A DNA stretch of 64,000 nucleotides from CAIWHR01 sp963816925 (GTDB lineage Bacteria; Pseudomonadota; Gammaproteobacteria; Burkholderiales; Casimicrobiaceae), in NCBI GenBank assembly GCA_963816925.1, contig CAWFMY010000001.1, forward strand, positions 124,001 to 188,000, in the 5' to 3' direction. The position numbers and the translations under genes are program-made. The notes under the pieces were generated by a model. The model was not told the DNA's origin. It made no database searches and worked only from the letters and a program-made list of their open reading frames with translations. This document shows, in pieces, positions 18,757-27,930 of this stretch (the stretch's first letter is position 1; the number at the start of each line of letters is the position of its first letter).

Positions 18757-19527
18757 TCATCCTCGCGACGGGCGTTTCGGGCCCCGCGGCACTCCCCTTG
18801 TTCGCGGGGCCTTTTCTTTGCTCGACGCCGCCGGGGTTTCCTCGAGGACTGCGTTGCCGTCCCCTTCTCCCAGCCATTCGCGCAACACGGCTTCCGCGGC
18901 TTCCACGCCCATGCGCCGCGTCGCCGAAAACGGCACGACCGCAACCTGCGCGGACTGCGCGGGAAACGTCGTGACGAGCGCGCGCACGATGTCCTGTTCC
19001 GCCTCGCGCTGCTTCGACGTCGTGAGCTTGTCCATCTTCGTCGCGAGCAGCAGCACCGGACGCCCACTGCCGAGGAAGCTCGACAGCAATTCGACGTCGA
19101 GGTCCGCGAGCCCGTGGCGCGCGTCGACGATGAGGACGAGACCGACGAGGGACTGGCGCGTCGCGACGTAGCGTCCGAGAAACCCCTGCCAATGCCGCTT
19201 CAGCGCAAGCGGCACCGCGGCATAGCCATAACCCGGCAGGTCGGCGAGCAACGCCCCCGATCGGAGACGGAAAAAGTTGATTTGCTGCGTGCGTCCCGGC
19301 GTCTTGCTGGCAAACGCCAGCCGCGTGCGGTTCGCGAGCACGTTGATGGCCGTCGATTTGCCGGCGTTCGACCGTCCGGCAAACGCGATTTCCGGCGGAC
19401 CCGGCGGCGGCAATTGCGCATCGTTGGCGATGGACAGCGCAAATTCGGCTTGTTGCAGCGGATGCTTCAATGCGGGAGTTCCGAGGGAGTTTGCGCGGTT
19501 CGCGGCCTTTGGCCGGACGCGCCTCAT
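18757..19527 (-). CDS. engB: Ribosome-biogenesis GTPase YihA/EngB
   Basis: Essential small GTPase of 50S assembly. Motifs in order: G1 GRSNAGKST, G2 region with TPGRTQ, G3 DLPGYGYA, G4 ATKMDKL and a G5-type SAT. 256 aa from ATG 19527; the C-terminal 30 residues after REWLGEGDGN are a charged tail not typical of the family. Divergent from cytochrome c4, a common betaproteobacterial pairing. The gap 18564-18756 holds no recognisable gene. Confidence 0.94.
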   Translation of the reverse strand: MRRVRPKAANRANSLGTPALKHPLQQAEFALSIANDAQLPPPGPPEIAFAGRSNAGKSTAINVLANRTRLAFASKTPGRTQQINFFRLRSGALLADLPGYGYAAVPLALKRHWQGFLGRYVATRQSLVGLVLIVDARHGLADLDVELLSSFLGSGRPVLLLATKMDKLTTSKQREAEQDIVRALVTTFPAQSAQVAVVPFSATRRMGVEAAEAVLREWLGEGDGNAVLEETPAASSKEKAPRTRGVPRGPKRPSRG

Positions 19528-19629
19528 CCGTTACAATACGATGTTTTGCGCGCCTTTGGACCGGCATCGCGCGGTTCGGACGTCGTTTGTCGCCGGCGCG
19601 CCGGTCATCGCTCTCGAGGAGTCACCCCG

Positions 19630-20274
19630 ATGAAACCCCTGTTGCTGCTGGCCATCATCGTCGGCGCATGGCCCGCGGCGGTCGCGCTGGCTGCCGAAGA
19701 GCCCGCGGCCAAGCCCGACCTGGCAAAGGCGCAGACCATCGTGAACCAGGTTTGCGCGGCGTGCCATGGTGCGGACGGCAACAGCCCGACGGCAGTCAAT
19801 CCCAGCCTCGCCGGTCAGCCGGCCGCCTACGTCGCGCTGCAGCTCGCGCATTTCAAGTCGGGCATCCGCGCAAATCCGGTCATGCAGGGCATGGCGGCCG
19901 CGCTCACGCCCGAGGACATGGCCTCCCTCGGCGCCTATTTCGCGCAGCAGACGCCGAAGCTGCGGGCGGCAAAGGACGCCGCGCTCGTCAAGGCGGGCCA
20001 AAAACTCTACCGTGGCGGCGACTCGGCGACCGGCGTTCCCGCCTGCGCGGCATGCCATTCGCCGACGGGCGCTGGCCTGCCGAAGAACTATCCGCGCCTC
20101 GCGGGGCAGCACGCGGACTACTCCTACGCGCAGCTAAAGTCGTTCAAGGCCGGCGAGCGCGGCGCGGACAAGGACGGCAAAGATGTGAATGGCCGCATCA
20201 TGGTCACCATCGCCTCCAGGATGACCGACGCGCAAATGAAAGCCGCCGCCGAGTTCACCACGGGACTGCAGTAA
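19630..20274 (+). CDS. Diheme cytochrome c4
   Basis: Periplasmic or membrane-attached electron carrier toward terminal oxidases. Signal peptide MKPLLLLAIIVGAWPAAVALA, then two class I cytochrome domains with heme motifs CAACH at C42-H46 and C139-H143. The likely axial methionines are in NPVMQGMA and NGRIMVTIASRM. 214 aa, the usual length of the family. The ribosome-binding site is GAGGAG, 7 bases before the ATG. Confidence 0.94.
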   Translation: MKPLLLLAIIVGAWPAAVALAAEEPAAKPDLAKAQTIVNQVCAACHGADGNSPTAVNPSLAGQPAAYVALQLAHFKSGIRANPVMQGMAAALTPEDMASLGAYFAQQTPKLRAAKDAALVKAGQKLYRGGDSATGVPACAACHSPTGAGLPKNYPRLAGQHADYSYAQLKSFKAGERGADKDGKDVNGRIMVTIASRMTDAQMKAAAEFTTGLQ

Positions 20275-20297
20275 GCCTCCGGGAGTCCCGGCCGGGT

Positions 20298-21171
20298 CTA
20301 GACGATTTCGGACGAACTCGCGAGACAGCGCGCGAGTACGTCGCGCCAGTCGGGCAGCGCGAAGCCGAACGCTCCCTCGAAGTGCGTGGTGTCGAGCACG
20401 CCGTAGGCCGGGCGCCGCGCGGGCAGTGGATAGTCGGCCGTCGCGATGCCGACGACGCGGGGCTTCGCGACATCGCCGACGATTGCGCGAGCGAAGTCGA
20501 ACCAGCTCGCGCTGCCCGTCGCGCTCAGGTGATACAGGCCGGCCCGCTCGGCCAGCGCGGGCAGCCCGCCCCCGACGATCCGCGCCGTGGCTTCCGCGAG
20601 CGATGTACACCAATTCGGCACGCCGACCTGATCGGCGACGATCCGCAGCTCGTCGCGCTCGGCCGCGAGCCTTCGAACCGTCAGCAGGAAATTCTTCCCG
20701 CGCAGACCGTAGACCCAGCTCGTGCGCAGGACGATGGCGTGAGCGCCGACGGCCGCGATCGCCCGCTCCCCTTCGAGCTTGGTCGCACCATAGACGTTGA
20801 GCGGCCCCGTCGGCGCATTCTCGGGATACGGTGTCGTGCGCGCGCCGTCGAAGACGTAATCGGTCGAGTAGTGGATCAGCACGGCGCCGATCCGCTTCGC
20901 CTCGTCGGCGAGGATGCCCGGCGCGCGCCCATTGATTGCCGCCGCCTGCGCGGGTTCCTTCTCGGCGAGGTCGACGGCCGTATAGGCGCCGGCATTGACG
21001 ATCAACGCCGGCTTCGCGCCTCTGCACGGCGGCCACCACGGCATCCGCGTCCGCGAGGTCGAGCCGCGTCCGATCGACGGCGACGACGTCGCCGCGCGGC
21101 GCCAGCAGCCGCGCGAGGTCGAAGCCCAGCTGTCCGTTCGCGCCGGTGACGAGGATCGTCGGGCGATGCAT
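20298..21171 (-). CDS. rmlD: dTDP-4-dehydrorhamnose reductase (one frameshift)
   Basis: Last step of dTDP-L-rhamnose synthesis. The N-terminal Rossmann motif TGANGQLG is followed by the frame break near 21020; removing one base links AVVAAV to KPALIVNAGAYTAVDLAE. The catalytic triad shows as STDYVFDG (Thr/Ser) and YGATKLEGE (Tyr-x-x-x-Lys). Last gene of the rmlBACD run, convergent with cytochrome c4. Corrected length is 290 aa, normal for RmlD. Confidence 0.93.
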
Positions 21172-21179
21172 CGCCGCGT

Positions 21180-21719
21180 CTACGGATAGACGTCGGCGGC
21201 CGCGAGCAGGACGCCCGCGGCGTCCTTCGCGTTCAGCGCCGGCGCCGCGACCGGCCACGCAATTGCGAGCGCAGGATCATTCCACATCAATGTCCGCTCG
21301 TGCTCCGGGTACCAGTAGTCGGTGGTCTTGTAGAGGAACTCCGCCCCGTCGGACAGCACGACGAACCCGTGCGCGAAACCGGGAGGAATCCACAGCAGCG
21401 TCCGGTTGGCCGCCGACAGCACGACGCCGACGGCGCGGCCGAACGTGGCCGAGCTCCGGCGGAGGTCGACCGCCACATCGAACACCTCTCCCGCGATGCA
21501 TCGCACGAGCTTCCCTTGCGCATGCTCGATCTGGTAGTGGAGCCCGCGCAGCACGCCACGCTTCGACTGCGAATGGTTGTCCTGCACGAACGTCGCGTCG
21601 ATGCCGTTCTCGGCCAGCGCGCGCGCGTTCCAGCTCTCGAAGAAAGATCCGCGCTCGTCGGTGAAAATCCGCGGTTCGATGCGCTTGACGTCGTGCAGCG
21701 CGGTCGGCGAGACCTTCAT
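21180..21719 (-). CDS. rmlC: dTDP-4-dehydrorhamnose 3,5-epimerase
   Basis: Cupin-fold epimerase acting between RmlB and RmlD. The catalytic histidine is H61 (RGLHYQ) and the catalytic tyrosine Y130 (FLYKTTDYW); PPGFAHGF carries the other conserved histidine. The start at ATG 21719 (MKVSPTALHDVK) gives 179 aa and overlaps the rmlA stop by four bases. The frame runs open further upstream through rmlA, which is a shadow. Intact. Confidence 0.96.
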   Translation of the reverse strand: MKVSPTALHDVKRIEPRIFTDERGSFFESWNARALAENGIDATFVQDNHSQSKRGVLRGLHYQIEHAQGKLVRCIAGEVFDVAVDLRRSSATFGRAVGVVLSAANRTLLWIPPGFAHGFVVLSDGAEFLYKTTDYWYPEHERTLMWNDPALAIAWPVAAPALNAKDAAGVLLAAADVYP

Positions 21720-22621
21720 CGGAACCGGATGTTCGGCTCGCGCAGCAGGTCGAGCAGGTACTGGCCGTAGCCGTTCTTCGCCATCGAGTTGCCGAGCCGC
21801 TCGATCGCGGCGGCGTCGATGTAGCCCAGCCGGTAGGCGATTTCCTCGGGACACGCGATCTTCAGGCCCTGCCGCCGCTCGATCGTCTCGATGTACTGCG
21901 CCGCTTCGAGCAGCGACTCGTGCGTGCCCGTGTCGAGCCACGCCATGCCGCGCCCCATCACCTCGCACACGAGCTCGCCCCGGTCGAGGTACACCCTGTT
22001 CACGTCGGTGATCTCGAGCTCGCCGCGCGCCGACGGCTTCAAGTGCGCCGCGACGTCCAGCACGCGGTTGTCGTAGAAGTACAGGCCCGTGACGGCGTAG
22101 CGCGACTTCGCGAGCTTCGGCTTTTCCTCGAGCGAGATCACGCGGCCGTCCTCGTCGAATTCCGCGACGCCGTAGCGCTCGGGGTCGGAAACCGGATAGG
22201 CGAATACGGTCGCGCCGTCTTTCCTCTCGTTGGCGCGCGTCAACTGAACGGACAGGTCGTGGCCGTAGAAGATGTTGTCGCCGAGAACCAGCGCGCAAGG
22301 ATTGCCGCCGACGAATTCGCGGCCGATGATGAACGCCTGCGCGAGCCCTTCGGGCGCGGGCTGCACTGCATAGGACAGGTCGAGCCCCCACTTCGAGCCG
22401 TCGCCCAGGAGCTGCGCGAAGCGCGGCGTGTCCTCCGGCGTCGAGATGAGCAGGATCTCGCGGATCCCGGCCAGCATCAGCGTCGACAGCGGATAGTAGA
22501 TCATCGGCTTGTCGTACACCGGCAGCAGCTGCTTCGAAACCACCTGCGTGACCGGGAAAAGGCGCGTGCCCGACCCGCCGGCGAGGATGATGCCTTTTCT
22601 CGTCATTGCGTTTTGCGTCAT
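21716..22621 (-). CDS. rmlA: Glucose-1-phosphate thymidylyltransferase
   Basis: Makes dTDP-glucose from dTTP and glucose-1-phosphate. The nucleotide-binding motif LAGGSGTRLFPVT is at the N-terminus, with KPMIYYPLSTLM and VLGDNIFYG following. ATG 22621 overlaps the rmlB stop by one base (TGATG); a second ATG at 22606 directly before RKGIILAGG is also possible. 301 aa, intact. Confidence 0.96.
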   Translation of the reverse strand: MTQNAMTRKGIILAGGSGTRLFPVTQVVSKQLLPVYDKPMIYYPLSTLMLAGIREILLISTPEDTPRFAQLLGDGSKWGLDLSYAVQPAPEGLAQAFIIGREFVGGNPCALVLGDNIFYGHDLSVQLTRANERKDGATVFAYPVSDPERYGVAEFDEDGRVISLEEKPKLAKSRYAVTGLYFYDNRVLDVAAHLKPSARGELEITDVNRVYLDRGELVCEVMGRGMAWLDTGTHESLLEAAQYIETIERRQGLKIACPEEIAYRLGYIDAAAIERLGNSMAKNGYGQYLLDLLREPNIRFR

Positions 22622-23685
22622 CACGCGGCCGGCGCCGTCGCGTAATTCTGCGCGATCCATTTCTGGTACTCGCCGCTCGTCACGCTCGCGAGCCAGTCGC
22701 CGTTGTCGAGATACCACTGGACCGTCCTGCGCATTCCCGTCGCGAACGTCTCCTTCGGCGTCCAGCGGAGCTCCTGCCGGATCTTCGTCGCGTCGATGGC
22801 GTAGCGGCGGTCGTGCCCGGGCCGGTCGGTGACGAACGCAGATCTGCGCCGCGTAGTCGCGCCCCGGCCGCAGCTCGGCGAGGATGTCGCAGATCGTGCG
22901 CACGACGACGAGATTCGCCATCTCGGCATTGCCGCCGACGGCGTAGGTCTCGCCCGGACGCCCTTGCGCCAGGACCGTGCGGATCGCCGCACAGTGATCG
23001 CCGACGATAGAGCCAGTCGCGCCGTCTGGCCGCCGTCGCCGTAGACCGGAAGCGGCTTGCCGGCGAGCGCATTGACGATCATCAGCGGGATCAGCTTTTC
23101 CGGAAACTGGCGCGGGCCGTAGTTGTTCGAGCAATTGGTCGTCACCACCGGCAGCCCGTACGTGTGGTGCCATGCGCGAACGAGGTGGTCGGAGGCCGCT
23201 TTCGACGCCGAATACGGGCTGTTGGGCGCGTACGCCGTCGTCTCCGAGAACGCCGGATCGCCCGCGCCGAGCGAGCCGAAGACCTCGTCGGTCGACACGT
23301 GCAGGAAGCGAAACGCGCGGCGTTCGCCGTCGGCCAGCGCGGACCACCATTCGCGCACCGTCTCGAGCAGGGAAAACGTGCCGACGACGTTGGTGGCGAT
23401 GAAATCCGCCGGGCCGTGGATCGAGCGGTCGACATGACTTTCCGCGGCGAAATTCACGATGGCGCGCGGACGATGCTCCGCGAGCAGCGCCGCGACCAGC
23501 GCGCGATCGCCGATGTCGCCGCGGACGAAGATGTGCCGCGGATCGCGGGAAAGCGACGCGAGATTGCCGAGATTGCCGGCGTAAGTGAGCTTGTCGAGGT
23601 TGACCACCGGCTCACCGCCCGCGGCCAGCCAGTCGAGCACGAAGTTTGCGCCGATAAACCCGGCGCCGCCGGTGACGAGGATCAT
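22621..23685 (-). CDS. rmlB: dTDP-glucose 4,6-dehydratase (three compensating single-base insertions)
   Basis: Oxidises and dehydrates dTDP-glucose. GGAGFIGANFV binds NAD, STDEVFG and YSASKAASDH carry the catalytic residues. The nominal frame stays open, but between about 22840 and 23035 it encodes an Arg/Ser-rich nonsense stretch. In other frames the same DNA gives the expected RDWLYVGDHCAAIRTVL and GETYAVGGNAEMANLVVV. Removing one extra base near 23032, near 23012 and near 22838 restores the whole conserved protein. So the listed frame looks intact but its middle is wrong. Confidence 0.93.
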   Translation of the reverse strand: MILVTGGAGFIGANFVLDWLAAGGEPVVNLDKLTYAGNLGNLASLSRDPRHIFVRGDIGDRALVAALLAEHRPRAIVNFAAESHVDRSIHGPADFIATNVVGTFSLLETVREWWSALADGERRAFRFLHVSTDEVFGSLGAGDPAFSETTAYAPNSPYSASKAASDHLVRAWHHTYGLPVVTTNCSNNYGPRQFPEKLIPLMIVNALAGKPLPVYGDGGQTARLALSSAITVRRSARSWRKGVRARPTPSAAMPRWRISSSCARSATSSPSCGRGATTRRRSAFVTDRPGHDRRYAIDATKIRQELRWTPKETFATGMRRTVQWYLDNGDWLASVTSGEYQKWIAQNYATAPAA

Positions 23686-23765
23686 GTGGAAAGGCAGGTA
23701 GCGATGCGGCCGAACCGCGGGGTGCGCGGTTTCGAAAAGATCATGATTTTACCATCCGCGCGCAT

Positions 23766-24767
23766 TCAGCCCGCGACCTTGAAATAGTCGCGGTACCACG
23801 CGACGAACCGCCCGAGGCCCGCGGCGAGCGGCGTCGACGGCGAGAACCCGGTCAGCGCATTCAGCCGATCGATGGCGGCGTACGTCACCGGCACGTCGCC
23901 CGGCTGCATCGGCGCGTACTCCTTGATTGCCGGACGCCCGAGCAGCCCGGCGAGCGTCGCGATGAAGGACTCGAGCCCGACCGCTTCATGGTTGCCGATG
24001 TTGTAGATCGCGTACGGCGCGCCGTCGGTGTCCGCCCGAGGTGGTCGGTCGAGCACGCGCACCACGCCTTCGACGATGTCGTCGATGTAGGTGAAATCGC
24101 GGCGCATCTGCCCGTCGTTGAACACGCGGATCGGCGTGCCGGCAAGGATCGCCTTCGTGAACAGCATCGGGGCCATGTCCGGCCTGCCCCACGGGCCGTA
24201 GACGGTGAAGAAGCGCAGCCCGGTCGTCGGCAGCCGATAGAGGTGGCTGTAGCTGTGCGCGATCAATTCGTTCGCTTTCTTCGTCGCCGCGTACAGGCTG
24301 ACCGGATGATCGACGCTCTGGTCCTCGGAGAAGGGCAGCACGTGGTTCGCGCCATAGACGCTCGACGACGACGCATAGACGAGGTGCGCGACGCGCGCGT
24401 GTCGGCAGCCTTCGATCACGTGTCCGAACGCCACCAGGTTGTTGACGATGTAGGCGCCCGGATTCGTGAGCGAATGGCGGACTCCCGGCTGCGCCGCGAG
24501 GTGGATCACCTCGGTGAATCCGCCGTCGCGAAAGAGCGCGGCGGCGGCCTGGGCGTCCGCGAGGTCGACGTGCGCGAAACGGAAGCGCGGCTGCGCGAAC
24601 AGCCGCGCGAGCCGGGCTTCCTTCAGCGCGACGTCGTAGTACGGATCGAGGTCGTCGGCGCCGGTGACGGTGGCCCCATCCGCGAGCAGCCGTTGCGCGA
24701 CATGCATGCCGATGAACCCGGCGGCGCCGGTGACGAGCACATGCCTGGAAGATTGCGGACTGCTCAT
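23766..24767 (-). CDS. NAD-dependent nucleotide-sugar epimerase, UDP-glucuronate 4-epimerase type
   Basis: Extended SDR enzyme of 333 aa. Rossmann motif TGAAGFIGMHVAQ, active-site YAATKKANE, SSSSVYGAN, and the family phrase RFFTVYGPWGRPDMA that marks the UDP-glucuronate/galacturonate 4-epimerase group. It likely makes a uronic acid donor for a surface polysaccharide; substrate specificity is inferred only. The ATG overlaps the glycosyltransferase stop by four bases. An 80-bp gap separates it from rmlB. Confidence 0.88.
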   Translation of the reverse strand: MSSPQSSRHVLVTGAAGFIGMHVAQRLLADGATVTGADDLDPYYDVALKEARLARLFAQPRFRFAHVDLADAQAAAALFRDGGFTEVIHLAAQPGVRHSLTNPGAYIVNNLVAFGHVIEGCRHARVAHLVYASSSSVYGANHVLPFSEDQSVDHPVSLYAATKKANELIAHSYSHLYRLPTTGLRFFTVYGPWGRPDMAPMLFTKAILAGTPIRVFNDGQMRRDFTYIDDIVEGVVRVLDRPPRADTDGAPYAIYNIGNHEAVGLESFIATLAGLLGRPAIKEYAPMQPGDVPVTYAAIDRLNALTGFSPSTPLAAGLGRFVAWYRDYFKVAG

Positions 24768-25525
24768 CGGCTTTCTTCCGCCCATAGTGCGCGGAGCTTC
24801 GCATACTTGAGGAAGCTGTTCTGGCAGCCGATGGCGATATGGACCAGGCCGGGCACGCCGTCGAGAAAACCGAGTTTCAGCACGTAGAACCGGAAGAAGC
24901 GCGCGAGCGGCGCGAGGACGATTCGCGTGGCGCCCGCCCGCTCGCCGCGTGCGTGCATCGCTTCCGCCTGCAGCGTCGTGTACCGGTTCTGCTTCGCGAG
25001 ATAGGCGTCGAGCGATTCGGCCGAGGCATGCAGCAGGTCGCCCGAGAGGCGCTCGACCGGTCCGTCGGCGATCACGTGCTCGTGCACCGGGTCGTCGCTC
25101 CAGCGCGCGTGGCGCCGGTCGAAGAGCCGGATGTTCCAGTCCGGATAACCTTCGCCATGCGCGAGCCAGCGGCCGAGGAAGAAGTTGCGGCGCGGGAACG
25201 CATACGCGGAGGCGCGCGGCGCGGCGAGCTCGTTCGCGATCGACGCCGCCAACTCGGGCGTCACCCGCTCGTCGGCGTCGAGGCAAAGCACCCAGTCGTG
25301 CGTGGCCTGACCGACCGCGAAATTCTTCTGGGCGCCGTAGCCCGGCCAATCGCGCTCGATCACGCGCGCGCCACGGCGGCGCGCGCTTTCCACGGTATCA
25401 TCGCGGCTGCCGGAGTCGACGACGACCACCTCGCCGGCGAACGCCGCCGACGCGAGGCAGTCCGCGATCTCACCTGCGGCATCGCGCGTGATCACACAAA
25501 GACTCAAGGGAAGCGGCCCGGACAT
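24764..25525 (-). CDS. Family 2 glycosyltransferase, WaaE/KdtX-like
   Basis: 253 aa, GT-A fold. N-terminal LSLCVITRDAAGEIADCLAS, the donor-site VVVDSGSRDDTVE, and the metal-binding LCLDADERV. The family phrase PRRNFFLGRWLAHGEGYPDWNIRLF and later HEHV match the lipopolysaccharide inner-core beta-glucosyltransferase group. First gene of the operon leading to rmlBACD and divergent from waaC, which supports a core-oligosaccharide role. Acceptor unknown. Confidence 0.88.
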   Translation of the reverse strand: MSGPLPLSLCVITRDAAGEIADCLASAAFAGEVVVVDSGSRDDTVESARRRGARVIERDWPGYGAQKNFAVGQATHDWVLCLDADERVTPELAASIANELAAPRASAYAFPRRNFFLGRWLAHGEGYPDWNIRLFDRRHARWSDDPVHEHVIADGPVERLSGDLLHASAESLDAYLAKQNRYTTLQAEAMHARGERAGATRIVLAPLARFFRFYVLKLGFLDGVPGLVHIAIGCQNSFLKYAKLRALWAEESR

Positions 25526-25637
25526 GCGCGTAGCGATTATGGAAGCCCTTGTCTTGCGCTTCCCTGGACTGCGCGCATTCTACGGGGTTTCGGTCCGCAT
25601 GGCGCTCCGCGCGCAGGCCGCCGTCCTGAACTAACTC

Positions 25638-26615
25638 ATGAGCGCTGTCCTCGTCGTCCGGCCGTCGTCGCTCGGCGATATCGTCCATGCGCTGGCGCTC
25701 GTCGCCGACATCCGCGAGCATCGCCCCGAGCTCGCGATCGACTGGGTCGCGGAGGACATGTATGCGCCGCTCCTCGCGCTCGAGCGCGGAATCCGCCGGG
25801 TGATTCCCGTCGCGCTGCGCCGCTGGCGGCATCGCCCGTTCGCGCCCGCGACATGGCGCGAGGCGGCGGCCTTCCGGCGCGAGCTGCGGCGCGACGACTA
25901 TGTCGCCGTGCTCGATCTGCAGGAGCAGATAAAGGGCGCGTACCTTTCATCGCTTGCGCGCGGACCGCGGCATGGCCCGGATCGCGCGAGCATCCGCGAG
26001 CCGATTGCGACGCTTGCCCACCAGCACCACCATGCGATCGATCCCGATCAGCACCTGATCGACCGCTGTCGCCAACTCGCGGCCGCCGCACTGGGCTATC
26101 GCGCGCTGGGTCCGCCGCGCTTCGGGCTGGCGGCGCCGCCCCCGGCGGCGGACGCGCCGATCCCCGGCCGTCCCTACCTCGTCTTCCTGCATGCGACGAG
26201 CCGCGAGGACAAGTTGTGGCCGGAAGCGAGCTGGCGCGCGTTGATCGCGGCGTGCGCGCAGGCGGGCTTCGCCGTCGTGCTGCCGTGGGGGAACGAAAGC
26301 GAGCGCTTGCGCAGCGAGCGTCTCGCAGCGGGAGAACCGGCCGCGAGCGTTCCCCCGCGACAGTCGCTGCCGGCGCTGGCGACGCTGATGGCGCGCGCCG
26401 AGCTCGTCGTCGGGGTCGACACCGGCCTCGTGCATCTCGCCGCCGCGCTGGGCACGCCGACCGTGTCCCTGTTCGTCGCCACCGACGCGCGTCTCGCGGG
26501 CGTCGCTCGCGCGAGCGCGCGCGGCCGCGACCTCGGCGGCGTCGGCATCGTTCCGAGCGTCGCGGACGTGCAGGATGCCGCCGGCGCATTGCTGCAATCC
26601 GCGCCTCGCTGCTGA
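25638..26615 (+). CDS. waaC: Lipopolysaccharide heptosyltransferase I
   Basis: Adds the first heptose to Kdo2-lipid A at the cytoplasmic face of the inner membrane. Family 9 glycosyltransferase with N-terminal VRPSSLGDIVHALAL and the ADP-heptose-binding VVGVDTGLVHLAAALGTP near residue 255. The phrase LHATSREDKLWPE is typical of WaaC. 325 aa, intact. Divergent from the rml operon; the 112-bp gap must hold both promoters, but I see no clear boxes. Confidence 0.93.
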   Translation: MSAVLVVRPSSLGDIVHALALVADIREHRPELAIDWVAEDMYAPLLALERGIRRVIPVALRRWRHRPFAPATWREAAAFRRELRRDDYVAVLDLQEQIKGAYLSSLARGPRHGPDRASIREPIATLAHQHHHAIDPDQHLIDRCRQLAAAALGYRALGPPRFGLAAPPPAADAPIPGRPYLVFLHATSREDKLWPEASWRALIAACAQAGFAVVLPWGNESERLRSERLAAGEPAASVPPRQSLPALATLMARAELVVGVDTGLVHLAAALGTPTVSLFVATDARLAGVARASARGRDLGGVGIVPSVADVQDAAGALLQSAPRC

Positions 26616-26631
26616 TGCCGGGTCCTCGCTG

Positions 26632-27930
26632 ATGCGCGCGCTCTACACCTTCCTCGTGTTCCTCGCCTTGCCGTTTCTGCCGCTGCGCTTATGGTGGCGC
26701 GGCCGCAAGGAGCCCGGCTACCGCGAGCACGTCGGCGAGCGCTACGGCCGCTATGCGGGAGCGCCGGCGGCAAGGCGACCGGTGCTGTGGATCCACGCCG
26801 TGTCGCTCGGCGAAACGCGCGCCTGCGCGCCGCTGGTCGAGCGCGCGAAGCGGAGCTATCCGAACGCGACGATTCTGCTGACGCACATGACCGCGACGGG
26901 CCGCGCGACGGGACGCGCGCTCTTCGGCGATACCGTCGCGCAGGCGTGGCTGCCCTACGACGCTCCGTTCGCGGTCCGCGCCTTCCTCGCCCACTGGCAG
27001 CCCGTGGCAGGCATCCTCATGGAAACCGAGCTGTGGCCGAACGTCGTCGCCCTGGCCGCCGCCGCCGGCGTGCCGCTGTTCCTCGTCAACGCGCGGTTGT
27101 CCGAGCGTTCGGCGGCGGGCTACGCGCGCGTGCCGTCGATTGCGCGGCCGATGCTCGCTGCGCTGACCGGCGTCGCCGCGCAGGCCGGGGCCGACGCGGG
27201 ACGTCTGGCGGCGCTCGGCGCGCGGACGCCGGTGGTCACGGGCAATCTCAAGTTCGACCTCGAGGTGCCCGACGCAGCGCTCGCGCTCGCGGACGAGTTC
27301 CGCGTGCGGTTCGGAGAATCGCGCCGAACGTGGGTCGCGGGATCGACTCGCGACGGCGAGGAGGCGCTGATTCTCGACGCGCTTGCCCGCACACCGCTGC
27401 CGAAATCAACGCTGACCATCATCGTCCCGCGGCATCCGCAGCGGTTCGCAACGGTAGCCGAGCTGTTGCGCCAGCGCGGCATTCCGTTCGTTGCGCGCAG
27501 CACCCATGCGCCCGTGACCTCCGACATCGCCGTGGTCCTCGGCGATTCCATGGGCGAGCTTCCCGCGTACTACGCAGCGGCCGAAGTCGCCTTCGTCGGC
27601 GGGAGCCTGCTTCCGTTCGGGGCGCACACGCTGATCGAGCCGCTGGCCGTGGGCACGCCCGTGGTGATCGGCCCGCACTCGTTCAACTTCGCCGACGCGA
27701 CCCGCAATGCGATCGCCGCAGGCGCCGCGCTCGAGGTCGCCGATGCGGCGGCGTTGGTCGCGACCGTCGGCGAATTGCTCAGGGACCCCGCGCGCCGCGA
27801 ACGGATGCACGCCGCCGCGCTCGAGTTCCATTCGGCGCATCGCGGCGCGACCGACCGCGTGTGGGCGTGGCTCGCGCCGCAGCTGCCGGAGACCCTGCGC
27901 GGTCAGGTCAACCCCGGAGCTGGCGGTTGA
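26632..27930 (+). CDS. waaA: 3-deoxy-D-manno-octulosonic acid transferase
   Basis: Transfers Kdo to lipid IVA. N-terminal membrane anchor (MRALYTFLVFLALPFLPLRL), then HAVSLGETRA, METELWPN with the catalytic-region glutamate, and the C-terminal donor site GGSLLPFGAHTLIEPLA. Start ATG 26632 gives 432 aa; the frame is open from 26575 but that overlaps waaC. Intact. The last 23 bp overlap the tail of tolC on the other strand. Confidence 0.95.
   Translation: MRALYTFLVFLALPFLPLRLWWRGRKEPGYREHVGERYGRYAGAPAARRPVLWIHAVSLGETRACAPLVERAKRSYPNATILLTHMTATGRATGRALFGDTVAQAWLPYDAPFAVRAFLAHWQPVAGILMETELWPNVVALAAAAGVPLFLVNARLSERSAAGYARVPSIARPMLAALTGVAAQAGADAGRLAALGARTPVVTGNLKFDLEVPDAALALADEFRVRFGESRRTWVAGSTRDGEEALILDALARTPLPKSTLTIIVPRHPQRFATVAELLRQRGIPFVARSTHAPVTSDIAVVLGDSMGELPAYYAAAEVAFVGGSLLPFGAHTLIEPLAVGTPVVIGPHSFNFADATRNAIAAGAALEVADAAALVATVGELLRDPARRERMHAAALEFHSAHRGATDRVWAWLAPQLPETLRGQVNPGAGG

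Noticed and set aside
18778..18817. GGCCCCGCG hairpin followed by TTTT on the plus strand
   Set aside because: Terminator-like for plus-strand transcription, but it lies inside the engB C-terminus and both adjacent genes run on the minus strand.
20298..25525. Surface sugar operon as a horizontally acquired island
   Set aside because: Codon use and GC look like the neighbours, no mobility genes or flanking repeats, and it sits beside core waa genes.
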